The position numbers and the translations under genes are program-made. The notes below the pieces were generated by a model. It made no database searches. It was not told the origin of the DNA and saw only the letters and a list, made by a program, of their open reading frames with translations. A stretch of 64,000 nt of DNA, from contig JAEMWC010000037.1 of assembly GCA_016490735.1 (NCBI GenBank), positions 1,170,001 through 1,234,000 of the forward strand. The letters run 5' to 3'. Of the stretch, positions 1 through 10,144 are shown one piece after another. This stretch comes from Pachyseris speciosa (lineage: Eukaryota > Cnidaria > Anthozoa > Scleractinia > Pachyseridae). The number at the start of each line of letters is the position of its first letter. Position 1 is the first letter of the stretch.

Positions 1-354
1 GGCACCAGTTGTTCTTCCGGCGAAGAAGTTGATCCAAGACCTTTGCAAACAAGGGCATTGCTTGGATGAGCAAATTGGAGATGAAGAAACTGCACGCTGC
101 ACGCTGCTTGTCAGGTCTACCTAAACTGTTTCAAATGCAGATGCTTTTGAATATGGTTGTTGTATAAAAACATTTTAAGTTGCGAATATTTTAATTTGCT
201 GCGATCATTGTCGAGGAAGACCTGCTTCCTGTCGATCATCAGATATTAGCATTTTCAACATTCTCTATGGCAGCTAATATTTGAAGGTTTTTCTAGTGAG
301 TAAAGCTAAACGGCCGGCCATTAAATGACTTAAAACATCTATTATCAGTAATTC
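1..354. other. Unannotated flank
   Basis: No coding frame, RNA gene or repeat boundary is recognisable here before the tandem tRNA-like array begins. Confidence 0.4.
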
Positions 355-511
355 TTTTCGCAATTGCATAAATTGCGTTCACAACTACGAGGATCATTCT
401 TCATTTGATTTCATTTCCGCAGTTCATGTATGATTTATTTCATATATCATTCATATTCATTTCTTTCACGGGAACATATGAACCCATAATTGACCTACTT
501 CCAACGTCAGT

Positions 512-584
512 GGTTTCATAGCTCAGTTGGTTAAAGCATCGCACCGGTATCGCGAGGTCATGGGTTCAAACCCCGTTGAAGTCC
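512..584 (+). tRNA. tRNA-Thr-like gene (anticodon GGT), copy 1
   Basis: A cloverleaf can be drawn by eye: 7-bp acceptor stem (two G-U wobbles), D arm with gctcagttggtta, T arm with ttcaaac loop closed by tggg/cccg, and a 7-nt anticodon loop ccggtat placing GGT at the anticodon. The loop has C rather than the near-universal U at position 33 and the anticodon stem has one A-C mismatch. It could be a functional threonine tRNA or a tRNA-derived repeat. A T-run inside a small hairpin just downstream could serve as a Pol III terminator. Confidence 0.6.
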
Positions 585-760
585 TGAATTTTTTTCAGGC
601 TTCTTCTCGCAATTGCATAAATTGCGTTCACAACTGCGAGGATCATTCTTCATTTGATTTCATTTCCGCAGTTCATGTAAGATTTATTTCATATATCATT
701 CATATTCATTTCTTTCACGGGAACATATGAACCCATAATTGACCTGCTCCCAACGTCAGT

Positions 761-787
761 AACTTCATAGCTCAGTTGGTTAGAGCA

Positions 788-819
<32 letters not shown>

Positions 820-833
820 TCCCGTTGAAGTCC
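761..833 (+). tRNA. tRNA-Thr-like gene (anticodon GGT), copy 2
   Basis: Same fold as the copy 249 bp upstream, with a perfect 5-bp T stem (acggg/cccgt). The acceptor stem loses its first pair (A-C). The A box (tagctcagttgg) and B box (gggttcaaatccc) are intact, so Pol III transcription is plausible. The C33 in the anticodon loop is retained. Confidence 0.6.
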
Positions 834-994
834 TGAATTTTTTTCAGGCTTCTTCTCGCAATTGCATAAATTGCGTTCACAACTGCGAGGATCATTCTTC
901 ATTTGATTTCATTTCCGCAGTTCATGTATGATTTATTTCATATATCATTCATATTCATTTCTTTTACGGGAACATATGAACCCACAATTGACGT

Positions 995-1009
<15 letters not shown>

Positions 1010-1035
<26 letters not shown>

Positions 1036-1083
1036 ATCGCACCGGTAATCGCGAGGTCACGGGTTCAAGTCCCTTTGAAGTCC
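1010..1083 (+). tRNA. tRNA-Thr-like gene, copy 3, probably degenerate
   Basis: This copy has an extra A in the anticodon loop (ccggtaat, 8 nt) and a mismatch in the T stem (acggg against ccctt). The acceptor stem (ggcttca/tgaagtc) is the best of the three. It is probably a pseudogene. Confidence 0.5.
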
Positions 1084-1125
1084 TGAATTTTTTTCAGGCT
1101 TCTTTTCGCAATTGCATAAATTGGG

Positions 1126-1776
1126 TAGCGGTAATTTAAACTCGTCGCAAGACAGACATGCTTACCTAGCCGGAATGGATTGACTGAGTGTCTGTTCAAA
1201 TCGATATTTAAAAGTGCCGGAAGTACATTTGTCCGGCCGATCGTACTTCACTTAGTTATGATTTTAAAACTTCTCTCAAAAACACTGAAGAAAACGCGAA
1301 GTTTGGGATATTGTTTAATTACTGTACTTTTTAAGCACACCTTCCAGAAGCCTTCGGTTCATCATCAGTGGGCAAGAAAAGAGCTGGCTTGTCATCACAG
1401 TAAAAGAAAAAAAAAACTGAAGAAAAATTAATGCTGGTACAATGACTCCCAGTGACATTTCTACACTTCGCCTAAGTTTAATTTAGTCATATCCCTACAC
1501 TTCCTCACGGTAAGCCGCTTACCAAAAGAAACTTGATTAGATAGCAAGTTTAGTTAGTTTAGTGGGAAAATGAAAAGTTTCTCACAACTTTTTTTTTTGA
1601 AAGTTCTAACAATGTTATTTAAGCTTTAAGGAGCCACAAAAGATGGAAGACATTTCAAGATGGAAGACATTTCTTATTCATTCTATGCTGTTTTGCAAAA
1701 AATATTATGTATATAATAAAATGGTGGTCAAAGTGTATTATGGGAGATGTGGAAGTGACGAATACAAGAAGACTAG
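1126..1776. other. Unassigned AT-rich sequence
   Basis: Nothing supportable is seen. An 83-codon open frame here has no recognisable domain and ends in a lysine run from an A-rich tract. Confidence 0.4.
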
Positions 1777-1973
1777 TGTAAGAACACGCGAGTAGACTTG
1801 TGCTTAAGCAAGTGACGTTTATTGTTCAGCAGGCAGCGAGCGAATGAATACATGTGCCGATGTGGCTAGCAAAATCCAGAAACTATTTCCTGTAACTCAA
1901 ACTACAAACACGTACTACACGTTCGGTAAGTTCTTGTGGTTTTTTCGGGGTAAACCACTCTAGTTTCGTCACA
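1777..1973 (-). repeat. 3' LTR of the Ty3/gypsy element
   Basis: Read on the minus strand it begins tgtgacgaaac directly after a purine tract and ends ttcttaca, giving TG...CA termini. The terminal 31 bp is repeated at 6647-6677. Confidence 0.8.
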
Positions 1974-2081
1974 TCCTCCCTCTCATAAAAAAAGCTACTT
2001 GCTTTACAGAATCAATAAATAAATCAAAACCAAATCGAATGTTCGCAAAATATAAAACACAAAGTGCTAAAGCTAGTCAGT

Positions 2082-2411
2082 TCATTGAGTAACGAAGTCA
2101 CTCAGGCGGGAAGGCGGCTTGCGGATGCGTTGCGATCTGCGGAGGCTTTGTGAGGCTGGCTGCTCTTCAGACATAGGGTTGTTGGGCGCTTCGATCAGCG
2201 GTTCAGCCTGTGGCGATTGACGTGTGGTCTCTGGTGTTAGGGACTCCGGTTCGGTGACGTCTGGGATAGGAGGTTCATGGGAAAGAACCAGTTGACGACG
2301 GTTTCGCCGGTAGCCTGACTCGCCGACTTTAACCTCGTAGCTGCGAGGACCAACTTGACCCTTGCAGGTGCCTGCACCCCAGGTTTTCTGTCCTGGTAAC
2401 TTCATGCGCAC
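2082..2411 (-). pseudogene. Ty3/gypsy integrase C-terminal tail
   Basis: About 109 codons resembling the variable C-terminus of gypsy integrases: a short beta-rich segment (gqktwgagtckgqvgprsye) followed by an acidic/proline stretch and a basic end (rrsqrirkppsrl). It is separated from the integrase core by stops and frame changes between 2412 and 2716. Confidence 0.7.
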
Positions 2412-2685
2412 GGTTTCTCCTTGGTGAATGGGCGGAAGTGGCTTTGAGTTTTGGTTATAGTAGAAGCGTTGTCACTCTTTCTTGCCCATGAGTGCGCGCG
2501 TCTCTTCATCGGTGGAATATCGAGGCTGTAAAAGGCTACCAGCGACAGGAAGGAGAGTCTTACAGCGACGGCCCATGAGGCATTAAGCAGGGCTCGTGCC
2601 GATTCCTTCTGTTGGAATGTTTCGCCAATCTAGCATCGCTAGGAATTCTGACTGGCCAGACACCCGGCCAGGCGTTTCACCGTTT

Positions 2686-2917
2686 TCAAAGCATTCTCTG
2701 CCTTGCCATTGGACTATGGATGGTAAGGCGAGGAGGTGACGTGCTGGAACATCCAGGATTTCGTAAACACTGCGAATTCTGCAGCTGCGAACTGAGGACC
2801 GTTGTCAGTGACGAGTACGTCAGGGACGCCATATCTGGCAAACACAGCTTTTCTTTGATTATGCTGCGTGACGTCACTGAGTTGAGGCGGGCAACTTCGA
2901 TGAAATTGCCATAGTAG
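2686..2917 (-). pseudogene. Ty3/gypsy integrase core, fragment after the inserted element
   Basis: The minus strand reads FIEVARLNSVTSRSII in one frame and then, after a frameshift, ARYGVPDVLVTDNGPQF in another. The second part includes the catalytic Asp of the DDE triad in TDNGPQF. An in-frame TAG at 2714-2716 falls just before the segment carrying the catalytic Glu (SNGKAENA). The catalytic core is therefore split by at least three lesions. Confidence 0.8.
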
Positions 2918-3357
2918 CAGGGGCACCCAACGAGCCAAATCAACCAAAAGCTGTAGAAAGGCTTTTTTAAGTACCCTATGGTGTTTGAAGTCTGTTTAAA
3001 GTGATGTTTTCGTTAGAAGTTCATCTGTTCGGATTCCCTAGCTGAAGTTTTAATTGCCCGAAAATGTTAGGGAACAAAATCTTCATTTGAGAAAATGCAA
3101 GCTGAAATGAACTTTTCACGGCCTTTCTAGGGAACAATTTTCTTTCCGAAAATGCTAGCTGACGTTTTTGACTGCCAAAAACAGCAATTACGACCTTTAC
3201 GAAAACCTCAGGGGCTACGATTTCCCCATTGCGAATTTTCTAGGCCACGTTTTAGTTACGAAAATCCGAGTGCACTCTTGAATCGACGCCGAAAGCCCAA
3301 GGCGAACTATCCTCTACCGAACAGATATCTACCGAAACTTGTCGTTGGGTGCCCCTG
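2918..3357. mobile_element. 440-bp non-autonomous TIR element (MITE) inside the integrase
   Basis: The ends are perfect inverted repeats, caggggcacccaacga at left and its complement at right, with a 6-bp direct repeat tagtag on both sides (2912-2917 and 3358-3363). The flanking integrase frame rejoins if one copy of the 6 bp is removed, so this is a clean insertion. There is no coding capacity. Termini starting CAGGGGC resemble hAT elements, but those usually make 8-bp duplications, so the superfamily is left open. Confidence 0.85.
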
Positions 3358-5042
3358 TAGTAGTCGCAGATGACTAACAAGGTACGGTTGTCCAGCTCGC
3401 AGAGGTCGGCAGCAACTTTAGACCAGGGTCGGGCTATTATTTCGTGCTGTCGAAGGGGCTCTTTGGTTTGTTCTGAGCGGTGTGACAAGCAGACGTCACA
3501 CTTGGAAATGTACTCTCTCAGCTCGGTTGCCATGCGAGGCCAGTAGAGAGTGTCACGTGCTCTGCGGATACACCCTTCAATGCCGATGTGTGAACTGTGA
3601 ACAACTGCCATGAGTTCCTTTCGTAGACTGGCTGGTACTACGAGGAGTTGTCCTTTGAACACAAGTACGTCTTGGACCGTCAGGAGGTCTCTCATGTCGA
3701 AGTATGGGTAGAGGGGTTCCGGGAGGTCTGACCTATTCTCTGACCATCCTTCACGTATTGTGGCACGTAATTGCTGCAGCACTAGATCATCTGCAGAGGC
3801 ATGCTTGATCTGCTGCCACCGGTCGCCACTGAGAGGTAAGAAGGCTTTGTGATCCACTTCTTGAAGTTCTTTGGTGAACTCGCAGGCGTTAATCTCAGGC
3901 AGGAAGGCTCTGCTCAGGGTATCGGCTAGGAACATTTGTGTTCCTTTCTTGTAGACCACTTGTAGACTGTATTTCTGCAGTCTCAACAACATTCGCTGCA
4001 GTCGTTTAGGCGCTGAATTGAGCGGCTTGGTGAAGATTGCTTCCAAAGGCTTGTGGTAAGTTTCCACTCGAATCACATCGCGGCCGTACACGTAAGACTC
4101 GAAACGTTCGTACGCGAAAACGATCGCGAGCAGTTCCTTTTCGATCTGTGCATAACGTGTTTCTGCGTCGGTCAGAGCTCGGGACGCATAAGCCACTGGC
4201 TGTCCGTTCTGCAACAAGGCAGCACCTAAACCGGATTGAGAGGCATCACACTGAAGCGTTACTTCCTCCTCTAGGTTGTAGTAACGCAAGACTGGCGTGG
4301 TGATAACTGCTTTCTTCAAAGCTTCCAATGAGGCTTGTTGGGCTGTTTCCCAGACCCACTGCACGTTGCTCTGCGTCAATTCTCTCAACGGCTTAGTGAT
4401 ATCGGACAAATTTGGCAGGAATTTACTCAGGTACTGTGCAAGTCCCAGCAGTCTTTGTACTCCGGCCTTGTCTGTTGGTGCTGGCATCTCACTAATTGCT
4501 CGCACTTTGGCTGGGTCGACACGCAAACCCTTATCTGTGGCGATATGTCCGATGAATGGGACTTCCTTCTGACGGAGATTAAGCTTGTCAGAGTTGGGCT
4601 TGACGTCTTGCTCTTTACAACGTTCGAGGAAATTTATGAGCACTCGATCGTGGTCATCAGTGGGTTCTTCTACCGTGGTTCCGCAGCCAACCACGATGAA
4701 ATCATCCGCCACTACTTCGATTCCTGACATTCCCTCGACCAGCTCATGCATTTTGCGCTGGAAAACCTCGGGAGCGGAGCTGATACCGAAAGGCAGGCGT
4801 CGCCATCGGTAACGTCCAAACGGAGTGTTGAACGTTGTCAGGTAAGACGAGCTCTCGTCCAGCGCCACGTGCCAGCATCCGTTCCGAACGTCCAATTTTG
4901 TGAATACTTTGGCTCCATGTAGCCGCGTTGCGATGTCTTCAATTGTCGGTAGAGGATAGTGCTCACGTTGGATGGCACGATTTAAATCTCTTGGATCAAG
5001 ACATATGCGTGATTTGCCGTTTTTCTTTGGTACGGTTACCAT
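3358..5042 (-). pseudogene. Ty3/gypsy reverse transcriptase, RNase H and integrase N-terminus
   Basis: Open for about 560 codons within the element. It shows RT motifs (CLDPRDLNRA, FTKLDVRNGCWH, FGISSAPEVFQ) with the catalytic box read as VADDF rather than the usual YxDD, an RNase H region (LQCDASQSGLGAALLQ), the HHCC-type zinc region of integrase (HIGIEGCIRRARD...CDVCLSHRSE) and the first integrase strand with its Asp (VICDYY). The frame runs into the inserted TIR element at 3357. Upstream it joins the preceding block in the same frame but for one TGA at 5052-5054. Confidence 0.9.
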
Positions 5043-5051
5043 GGAGCTTAT

Positions 5052-5411
5052 TCAGGCTGTGGGAGAGGTGACGGGTGTGACAATTTCCTGTTTCTCGAGA
5101 TCTTCTAAAGCTTCTTTGACTTTCGTCCTTAGTGCCACTGGTACACGGCGAGGGGTATGTTGTACAGAGTCTACATTACTGTCAATTTTAATGTGATATT
5201 GACCGGCTAGTTTTTCGACTCCGTCACTGAAAACTTCTGGATATTTCTCGATCAGTCCTTCTTTGGTATTTGGCGCACGTGTTTCTTTCCTAGTGTTCTT
5301 GCTTTCGAGTGCGTAAATTGGGGCATTTCCTGTTTGTGGCTTGTTCAGCTCATCATTGTCGATGTACTTAATTATCTTCATGCCCACACAGGCTTTTCTT
5401 CCAAGGAGGGG
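5052..5411 (-). pseudogene. Ty3/gypsy protease-RT linker and start of RT
   Basis: This block lies between two in-frame TGA codons (5412-5414 and 5052-5054) and shares the frame of the blocks on either side. It contains the typical N-terminal RT stretch (EKYPEVFSDGVEKLAGQYHI, ALEDLEKQEIVTPV). It is part of one long gag-pol frame interrupted by nonsense changes. Confidence 0.85.
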
Positions 5412-6575
5412 TCAGATGGCATTGCTGTCAACAAGTTTACAATCAAGTTGACATTTAAAATTGTCACTCCACACGCGGATACGAACTTCACCCACAACTG
5501 TCAGTTTTGAGCCTCCGTAGGCTGTGAGTTGAGTGTTCAACGGTGCCACTCGTTCGAGTTTATAATCCTTTGTGGCTTTCCTGTACAGTTCAACCGGAAT
5601 CACGTTGCACTGCGCTCCCGTGTCTGGCTGAAAACGCAGAAAATTTCCAGACGCCAGTTTAAGCGTTACCAGCAGTGAATCATCAAGGTCAACCGCTGAG
5701 ATATGTTCGGTGTGGAACACTTCCGAATCGCTGTCGGGGTTGTCAACAGTTCGGACAAATCTGCGGGTGTCGCTATCTTTACTATCTCTTTTCTTGCTGC
5801 GACATTTAGCCGCAAAATGTGAAAGCTTTCCGCATTTCAGGCACGTCTTGAGATAGGCTGGGCATGATTCTTTCTTTGTGCGGTCATGTTCTGTGCCGCA
5901 GTTTCCGCATTCTTTTGTTCTTGCGTGTTTACCGTCATGAACTCTCCTTTTGGGTTTTCGTCCTTCGGGAACTTTTGTTTTGTTGCCTCTGTCCACGGCA
6001 TTGACTGGAGCTCCATCGCTGTGTCCGACGATTTTCATTTGAGCGAGCATGCTCTCTGATGCTCTGCAGATCTCGTCAGTTTTTTGTAGTGTCAACTTAG
6101 TCTCTCTTAGCAATCTCTCTCTTACTTTGCTATCACGAATTCCAAATACCAGGCGATCACGAAGAATCTCTTCTGGGGTGATTGCCTCAAAATCACATCC
6201 ATCGGCCAGCTTTCGCAGCGCCGTGCGGTACTGGTCATATGTTTCCCCAGGCTCCTGGACTCTACGATTGAATTTAAACCTCTCGAATGGGATATTCTTG
6301 CGCGGGATGCAATATTCCCCGAATCCGAACACCGGTTCGATCTTTTTTTGGTCGCCCTCAGCGTCCCAGTCGTTGAAGGTTGAGTACACCTCTCGTGCCT
6401 CTTCGCCGATCACTGTAAGTAGAGTGGCAACCTGCACTCCTTCGGCCTTCTTAGGGAGCTCTGTGGCGAGTGCATAATTCTCCCATGCTAGCAGGAACTT
6501 CTTCCATTTCTCTGCTGCGTTTGGGCTGTAAATCTCGAGGGTTGGTGGCGGTGGTAAGGTGTATCTCGTTGCCAT
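5412..6575 (-). pseudogene. Ty3/gypsy gag and aspartic protease
   Basis: 387 codons. The N-terminal two-thirds is a gag/capsid-like region (FERFKFNRRVQEPGETYDQY). It is followed by a C-x2-C cluster and a CCHC zinc knuckle (CLKCGKLSHFAAKC), then a retropepsin-type protease with the active-site motif DTGAQCNV near residue 320. The ATG lies 72 bp inside the 5' LTR remnant. The ORF ends at TGA 5412-5414, which is in frame with the downstream pol block. Confidence 0.9.
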
Positions 6576-6630
6576 AATTAATGTCTTCTGTTCCGATAAG
6601 CTATGCGTAATATTGTACCACTATAGCTCT

Positions 6631-6646
6631 CCACTCGCTGCCACCA
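6631..6646 (-). promoter_or_regulatory. Candidate primer-binding site
   Basis: Immediately inside the 5' LTR remnant the minus strand reads tggtggcagcgagtgg. It starts with TGG as expected for pairing to a tRNA CCA end. Which tRNA cannot be assigned by eye. Confidence 0.5.
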
Positions 6647-6677
6647 TGTAAGAACACGCGAGTAGACTTGTGCTTAA

Positions 6678-7335
6678 CTCTTTTCCGTACGCTCCACTAA
6701 ATATGATTCCTCAGGGAATCATTGCCTTGAAAACTTGCAACTTTCCCAAATGGTTGAAATGAATCATTGCTATGCCAAATACTCAGGTTTTAGACTTCAT
6801 CATCCCGTAAACTTATTAAAACTCCCAATTTTTATTTAATATGACCGTTTATTCGGTTGTGAACCAAAAATGTTGGCTTAGAATGCCCTCGGGCAACACC
6901 AAAAAATACGCAACTTTGTCTTGAAGTTTTTATGACAAAAATTCCTCTTGAAGCTAAAAGTCTACATTGTCAGCAAACTTCAACTCTACTTCTTGTGATC
7001 TGCACCACATTTTCTTGCTCACTTGTTTAGCGCGACGTGGATAACGCTTTTGATTTCACTTGCTCTCACTGGTCTGTAATTTTCGACTTTGTGGCCCAAT
7101 GGAATTCTGGGTACTTCTCGTATAACGTCGACATGGAAGACCGCCAATTTCCATTTCAGATATTTTTTAGAACCGTGTCGAGCCACCCGGTCCTTCTGAC
7201 AAAACATTGCACCAATTGCATTATTTACAAGTGAAAATTGACATGCCAGGTCCCGGAATCCACTCACAAAAGGGCTAAAGACACAACTTCACTCCGTGAA
7301 TTGCCACCACTCGCTCGAATACTTTGAGTGGCCCA
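6678..7335. other. Unassigned sequence
   Basis: No recognisable coding or repeat structure. Open frames of 65-82 codons on both strands overlap one another and match no known family. Confidence 0.35.
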
Positions 7336-7640
7336 CTTCGGGTGGCTGTTCTCCAGTATATCAAGAATTAAGAAAACGGTTCCACATCTATGTTGCAAAT
7401 CGGTTGGCAGTGATTCGTAACGGCTCGAAACCTTCTCAATGGCATTTCGTGAAGTCCTCAGAAACCTTACAGATGGCGTAAGCAGAGGCTTGCAGTGGAA
7501 TAATTGTTACATCAAGATCGATGGTTCAGAGGTCCTGTTTTCCTGTGGAGTAAAAAAGAGTCAGTTCCCCCAGATCCTTTACAACCGTCTCAAGCAGTTT
7601 AAGGCCTGGGTTTAGAAATATGTTCATAAATATGGTTGAT
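7336..7640 (+). pseudogene. BEL/Pao retrotransposon, RT/RNase H fragment
   Basis: The plus strand reads VAVLQYIKN and, after a frameshift, KRFHIYVANRLAVIRNGS then PSQWHFVKSS. This is the conserved BEL/Pao segment following the RT where the primer-template strand region leads into the H2C2 integrase. Stops and frame changes follow within 100 bp. Confidence 0.75.
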
Positions 7641-8334
7641 CGCCAATATCTTCTTCCAGATTGCCTAGAACTGGATGAAACTTTCCCTGAAGATAAATCT
7701 TGTTGTCCTTGTTTGCCTTAACGTATAAATTTGATCACGTGATCAGTCACGTGATCAAAATTCGAAAAAGTCTTAAATCGGCGATGCGGTGGCGGATTTT
7801 AAGTTTACAGATAAATAAATCAGCGTTTTTAATATAAATCCAACATATCTAACTTTCTACGCTTGGAGTGATTGCTCACGAGTTTTAGTTTTTAAATTAT
7901 CAACAGCTAAAGGTTGAATTCTGGGAAGAAAAATGACCTTTGCCCTCACAACTTTTTTGTTGAGAACGATGTACGGTCGCTCCAAACGTGAGACGCTGGA
8001 AATAATTAAAACGCATAAGAAGAGCGTTTTTATTCGATATTATATCCCACAAAAGTCACCTACTCCTCAAATAAGTGATGATTTCAAAGAAATGGTCACG
8101 TGACACGCCACGTGATCTAAGATAACGTTTATTGCACGTCAAAATGTTAAGGATGATGAGAACTACCCATGTGCCGAATTTCGTTTCAGTGTCATTCCCC
8201 TGGGCTGTTATATCACAAAAAACCGTTTTCTCTAATAAACGCCCCCTGACCCAGCCCTTAAACTGCTTGAGGTTTTCCGAAGAGGATCCTGAAATTAAAA
8301 GGCAAGGCCAAGCAAATCACGTATCCAAAGTGGA
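7641..8334. other. Interruption inside the BEL/Pao relic
   Basis: Non-coding sequence separating two BEL pieces. It contains a nested palindrome gatcacgtgatc repeated twice within about 25 bp near 7735 and related cacgtga motifs near 8097-8115. It is probably an inserted short element, but I could not define its ends. Confidence 0.35.
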
Positions 8335-9303
8335 AGATGAATGAATTAGATTTGATGATTCAGCGGTATGGTATGCACTTAAGAAAGGGGTGGCCTGGAT
8401 GTTGCGTTTCAAAGAATATATCCAGAAAAAGTGCTACTTGCAAAGGAACCAGACAAATGTTCTCGATGGCTTGCCTCTTCGCCGAGAGCTTTCACTTGAT
8501 GACTTGCGATCTGCCGAAATTCGTAACGTGAAATACGTACAGAAGTTGTCATTCCCTGAAGTAATTGATGCTCTCCCAAACTCAAGGTCTAGAAATAAAG
8601 ATAAACGTACTCTGAGGGCCACCGGTTCGTTTGGTTCCACTTAGGAGTTGAAGCCATTTCTTGATCAAGATGGGGTGTTAAGAGTTGGTGGTAGACTTAG
8701 AAACGCGCCACTGGATTATGAATCAAAGTATCAGCTCCTTTTTCCATACAACCATCATATAACCAAGTTGCTAATTATGACGCACCATGAATCAGTTGGT
8801 CGCCTTGGTCAAGAATACGTCCTCTCGAGTCTTCGACGAAGATCTTGGATTGTCAAGGGACGGGCAGTTCGTAAGGTGCTTGGAAGTTGTCTAACATGCC
8901 GAAAGTAGAACGTAGTTCGTGGGCAGCAATTAATGGCAGATTTACCCCAAGACAGATTAGTTTCTGGTGATCCACCTTTTTCCTATGTGGGCATCGACTT
9001 CTTTGGTCCTATCTACGTGAGGCAAGGAAGGAGTACTGTGAAGCACTACTGATGTATTTTCTCCTGTCCTACTATAACAACCACTCAAATTGAAGTAGCG
9101 GAGTCCCTCCAAACAGATTCGTCCATAAATGCGCTACGAAGATCTATCAGCCGAAGAGGAAACCCCAAGGTTATTAGAAGCGATAATGGGACTAACCTCT
9201 GTGGTGGAGAAAGAGAATTGAAGGAAGCAGTAAACAACTGGCATCAGCAGAAAATAAAATCCTTCCTTTACCAGAAGAATATCGACTGTAAGTTCGACTA
9301 TAT
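8335..9303 (+). pseudogene. BEL/Pao integrase region, decayed
   Basis: Consecutive pieces on the plus strand read WYALKKGVAWMLRFKEYI, then VLRVGGRLRNAPLDYESKY, the H2C2 zinc region (HHITKLLIMTHHESVGRLGQ ... CLTCRK) and the catalytic core ([25 protein letters not shown] with the second Asp). Stops fall at 8642, 8906 and about 9050. The core is cut off near 9300 by the next repeat before the catalytic Glu. Confidence 0.85.
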
Positions 9304-9617
9304 AGGTATGTGCGGCCCCAAAGGGTATGGATTTTTAGCCTTTTTTGTCTGAAATAGGGTATCCATTTTGACCAGTTTGGTCTGAAATAGGGTATGGTTT
9401 GTGCACTCTAGTTTCGAATTGGGTATGGTTTTTAGAAGAAGCTACTTTTTCATCTTTAGGCGATAAGACTATCAACAAAAGCCCTTCTTTTTTGTCTTTG
9501 TGTTATGCTTACGCCAACCGTGTACGTGAACTAGGTCTGAAATAGGGTATTGAATTTTTGGTCAGGTCTGAAATAGGGTAGGGTAGGGGAAATAGCAGAT
9601 TTTGGTCTGAAATAGGG

Positions 9618-9632
9618 TAAGGGTTTCAGGAA
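9618..9632. repeat. 15-bp target duplication of the Penelope insertion (left)
   Basis: taagggtttcaggaa here is repeated exactly at 11287-11301, bracketing the inverted Penelope structure. Confidence 0.8.
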
Positions 9633-9670
9633 AATTTGGTTTATCAACGGAGTTGATAGGTTTATCAACG

Positions 9671-9701
<31 letters not shown>

Positions 9702-9705
9702 GGAT

Positions 9706-9753
9706 TCGATTAGCTGACGTTTCGAGCGTTAGCCCTTCGTCGGAGCGAATCGA
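9706..9753 (-). ncRNA. Hammerhead-like motif in the left Penelope arm
   Basis: Inverted copy of the motif at 11123-11168, on the minus strand: ccgacga, a small stem, then gaaac and gtc. The same single change in the ctgacga box is present in both arms. Confidence 0.45.
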
Positions 9754-10144
9754 GGAATTGTGGGTTGTGTATGGTTTATATACAGAAAATGGAGCTACGC
9801 TACGCTACGGTAACATGGTAACGTAAAAAACATGAATAAATTAATTGAATGAAAAGCGCTCGTTGATACCGTGGGGATTAAGAGTGCCAATTTGAAAGAT
9901 CAGTTTTTGCTCGAGATTTTTACGGCTTTCCGTGGTACCTTGATGTAGGGAAAGGCCGGAGATCGACATGTGTTGTTTGGAATGGTTAGGGAGATTAAAA
10001 TGCCGAGCGACAGGTTTGGATGCGTCTTTGTCATCTTTCTCAACATCACGAAGATGTTCTCGGAATCGGTCACCTAGTCGTCTTCCTGTTTCGCCGATGT
10101 ATAACTTTTTGCATCATGTGCAGGTTATGCAAACATATACACAT

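Larger units (their letters stand above)
355..1125 (+). repeat. Tandem array of ~249-bp units carrying tRNA-Thr-like genes
   Basis: The palindromic block cgcaattgcataaattgcg recurs at about 359, 608, 856 and 1109, and the tRNA-like cores start at 512, 761 and 1010, giving a period of about 249 bp. Each unit is spacer, then tRNA-like gene, then a cctgaa-T-run-ttcagg hairpin. Spacers between units are nearly identical, so the array arose by recent tandem duplication or is homogenised. The last unit breaks off after the partial palindrome at about 1110-1125. Confidence 0.85.
1777..6677 (-). mobile_element. Ty3/gypsy-type LTR retrotransposon, decayed
   Basis: On the minus strand the order is a 31-bp remnant of the 5' LTR (6647-6677), a primer-binding-like site starting tggtggcag, gag-protease, reverse transcriptase/RNase H, integrase, a purine tract (gagagggaggat) and a full 3' LTR of about 197 bp (1777-1973). 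The shared LTR end at both sides starts tgtaagaacacgcgagtag when read on the plus strand. Gag to integrase lies in one reading frame broken by in-frame TGA codons, a TIR-element insertion and a frameshift, so the copy is dead. The chromosomal flank at the 5' LTR side is lost, so no target duplication can be read. Confidence 0.9.

Noticed and set aside
355..1125. Regular repeats considered as a CRISPR array
   Set aside because: The period is ~249 bp, the spacers are near-identical and each unit holds a tRNA-like gene in a eukaryotic context.
9968..10144. N-terminal 59 codons of the Penelope open frame
   Set aside because: These codons are antisense of the inverted arm's endonuclease region, not genuine protein.
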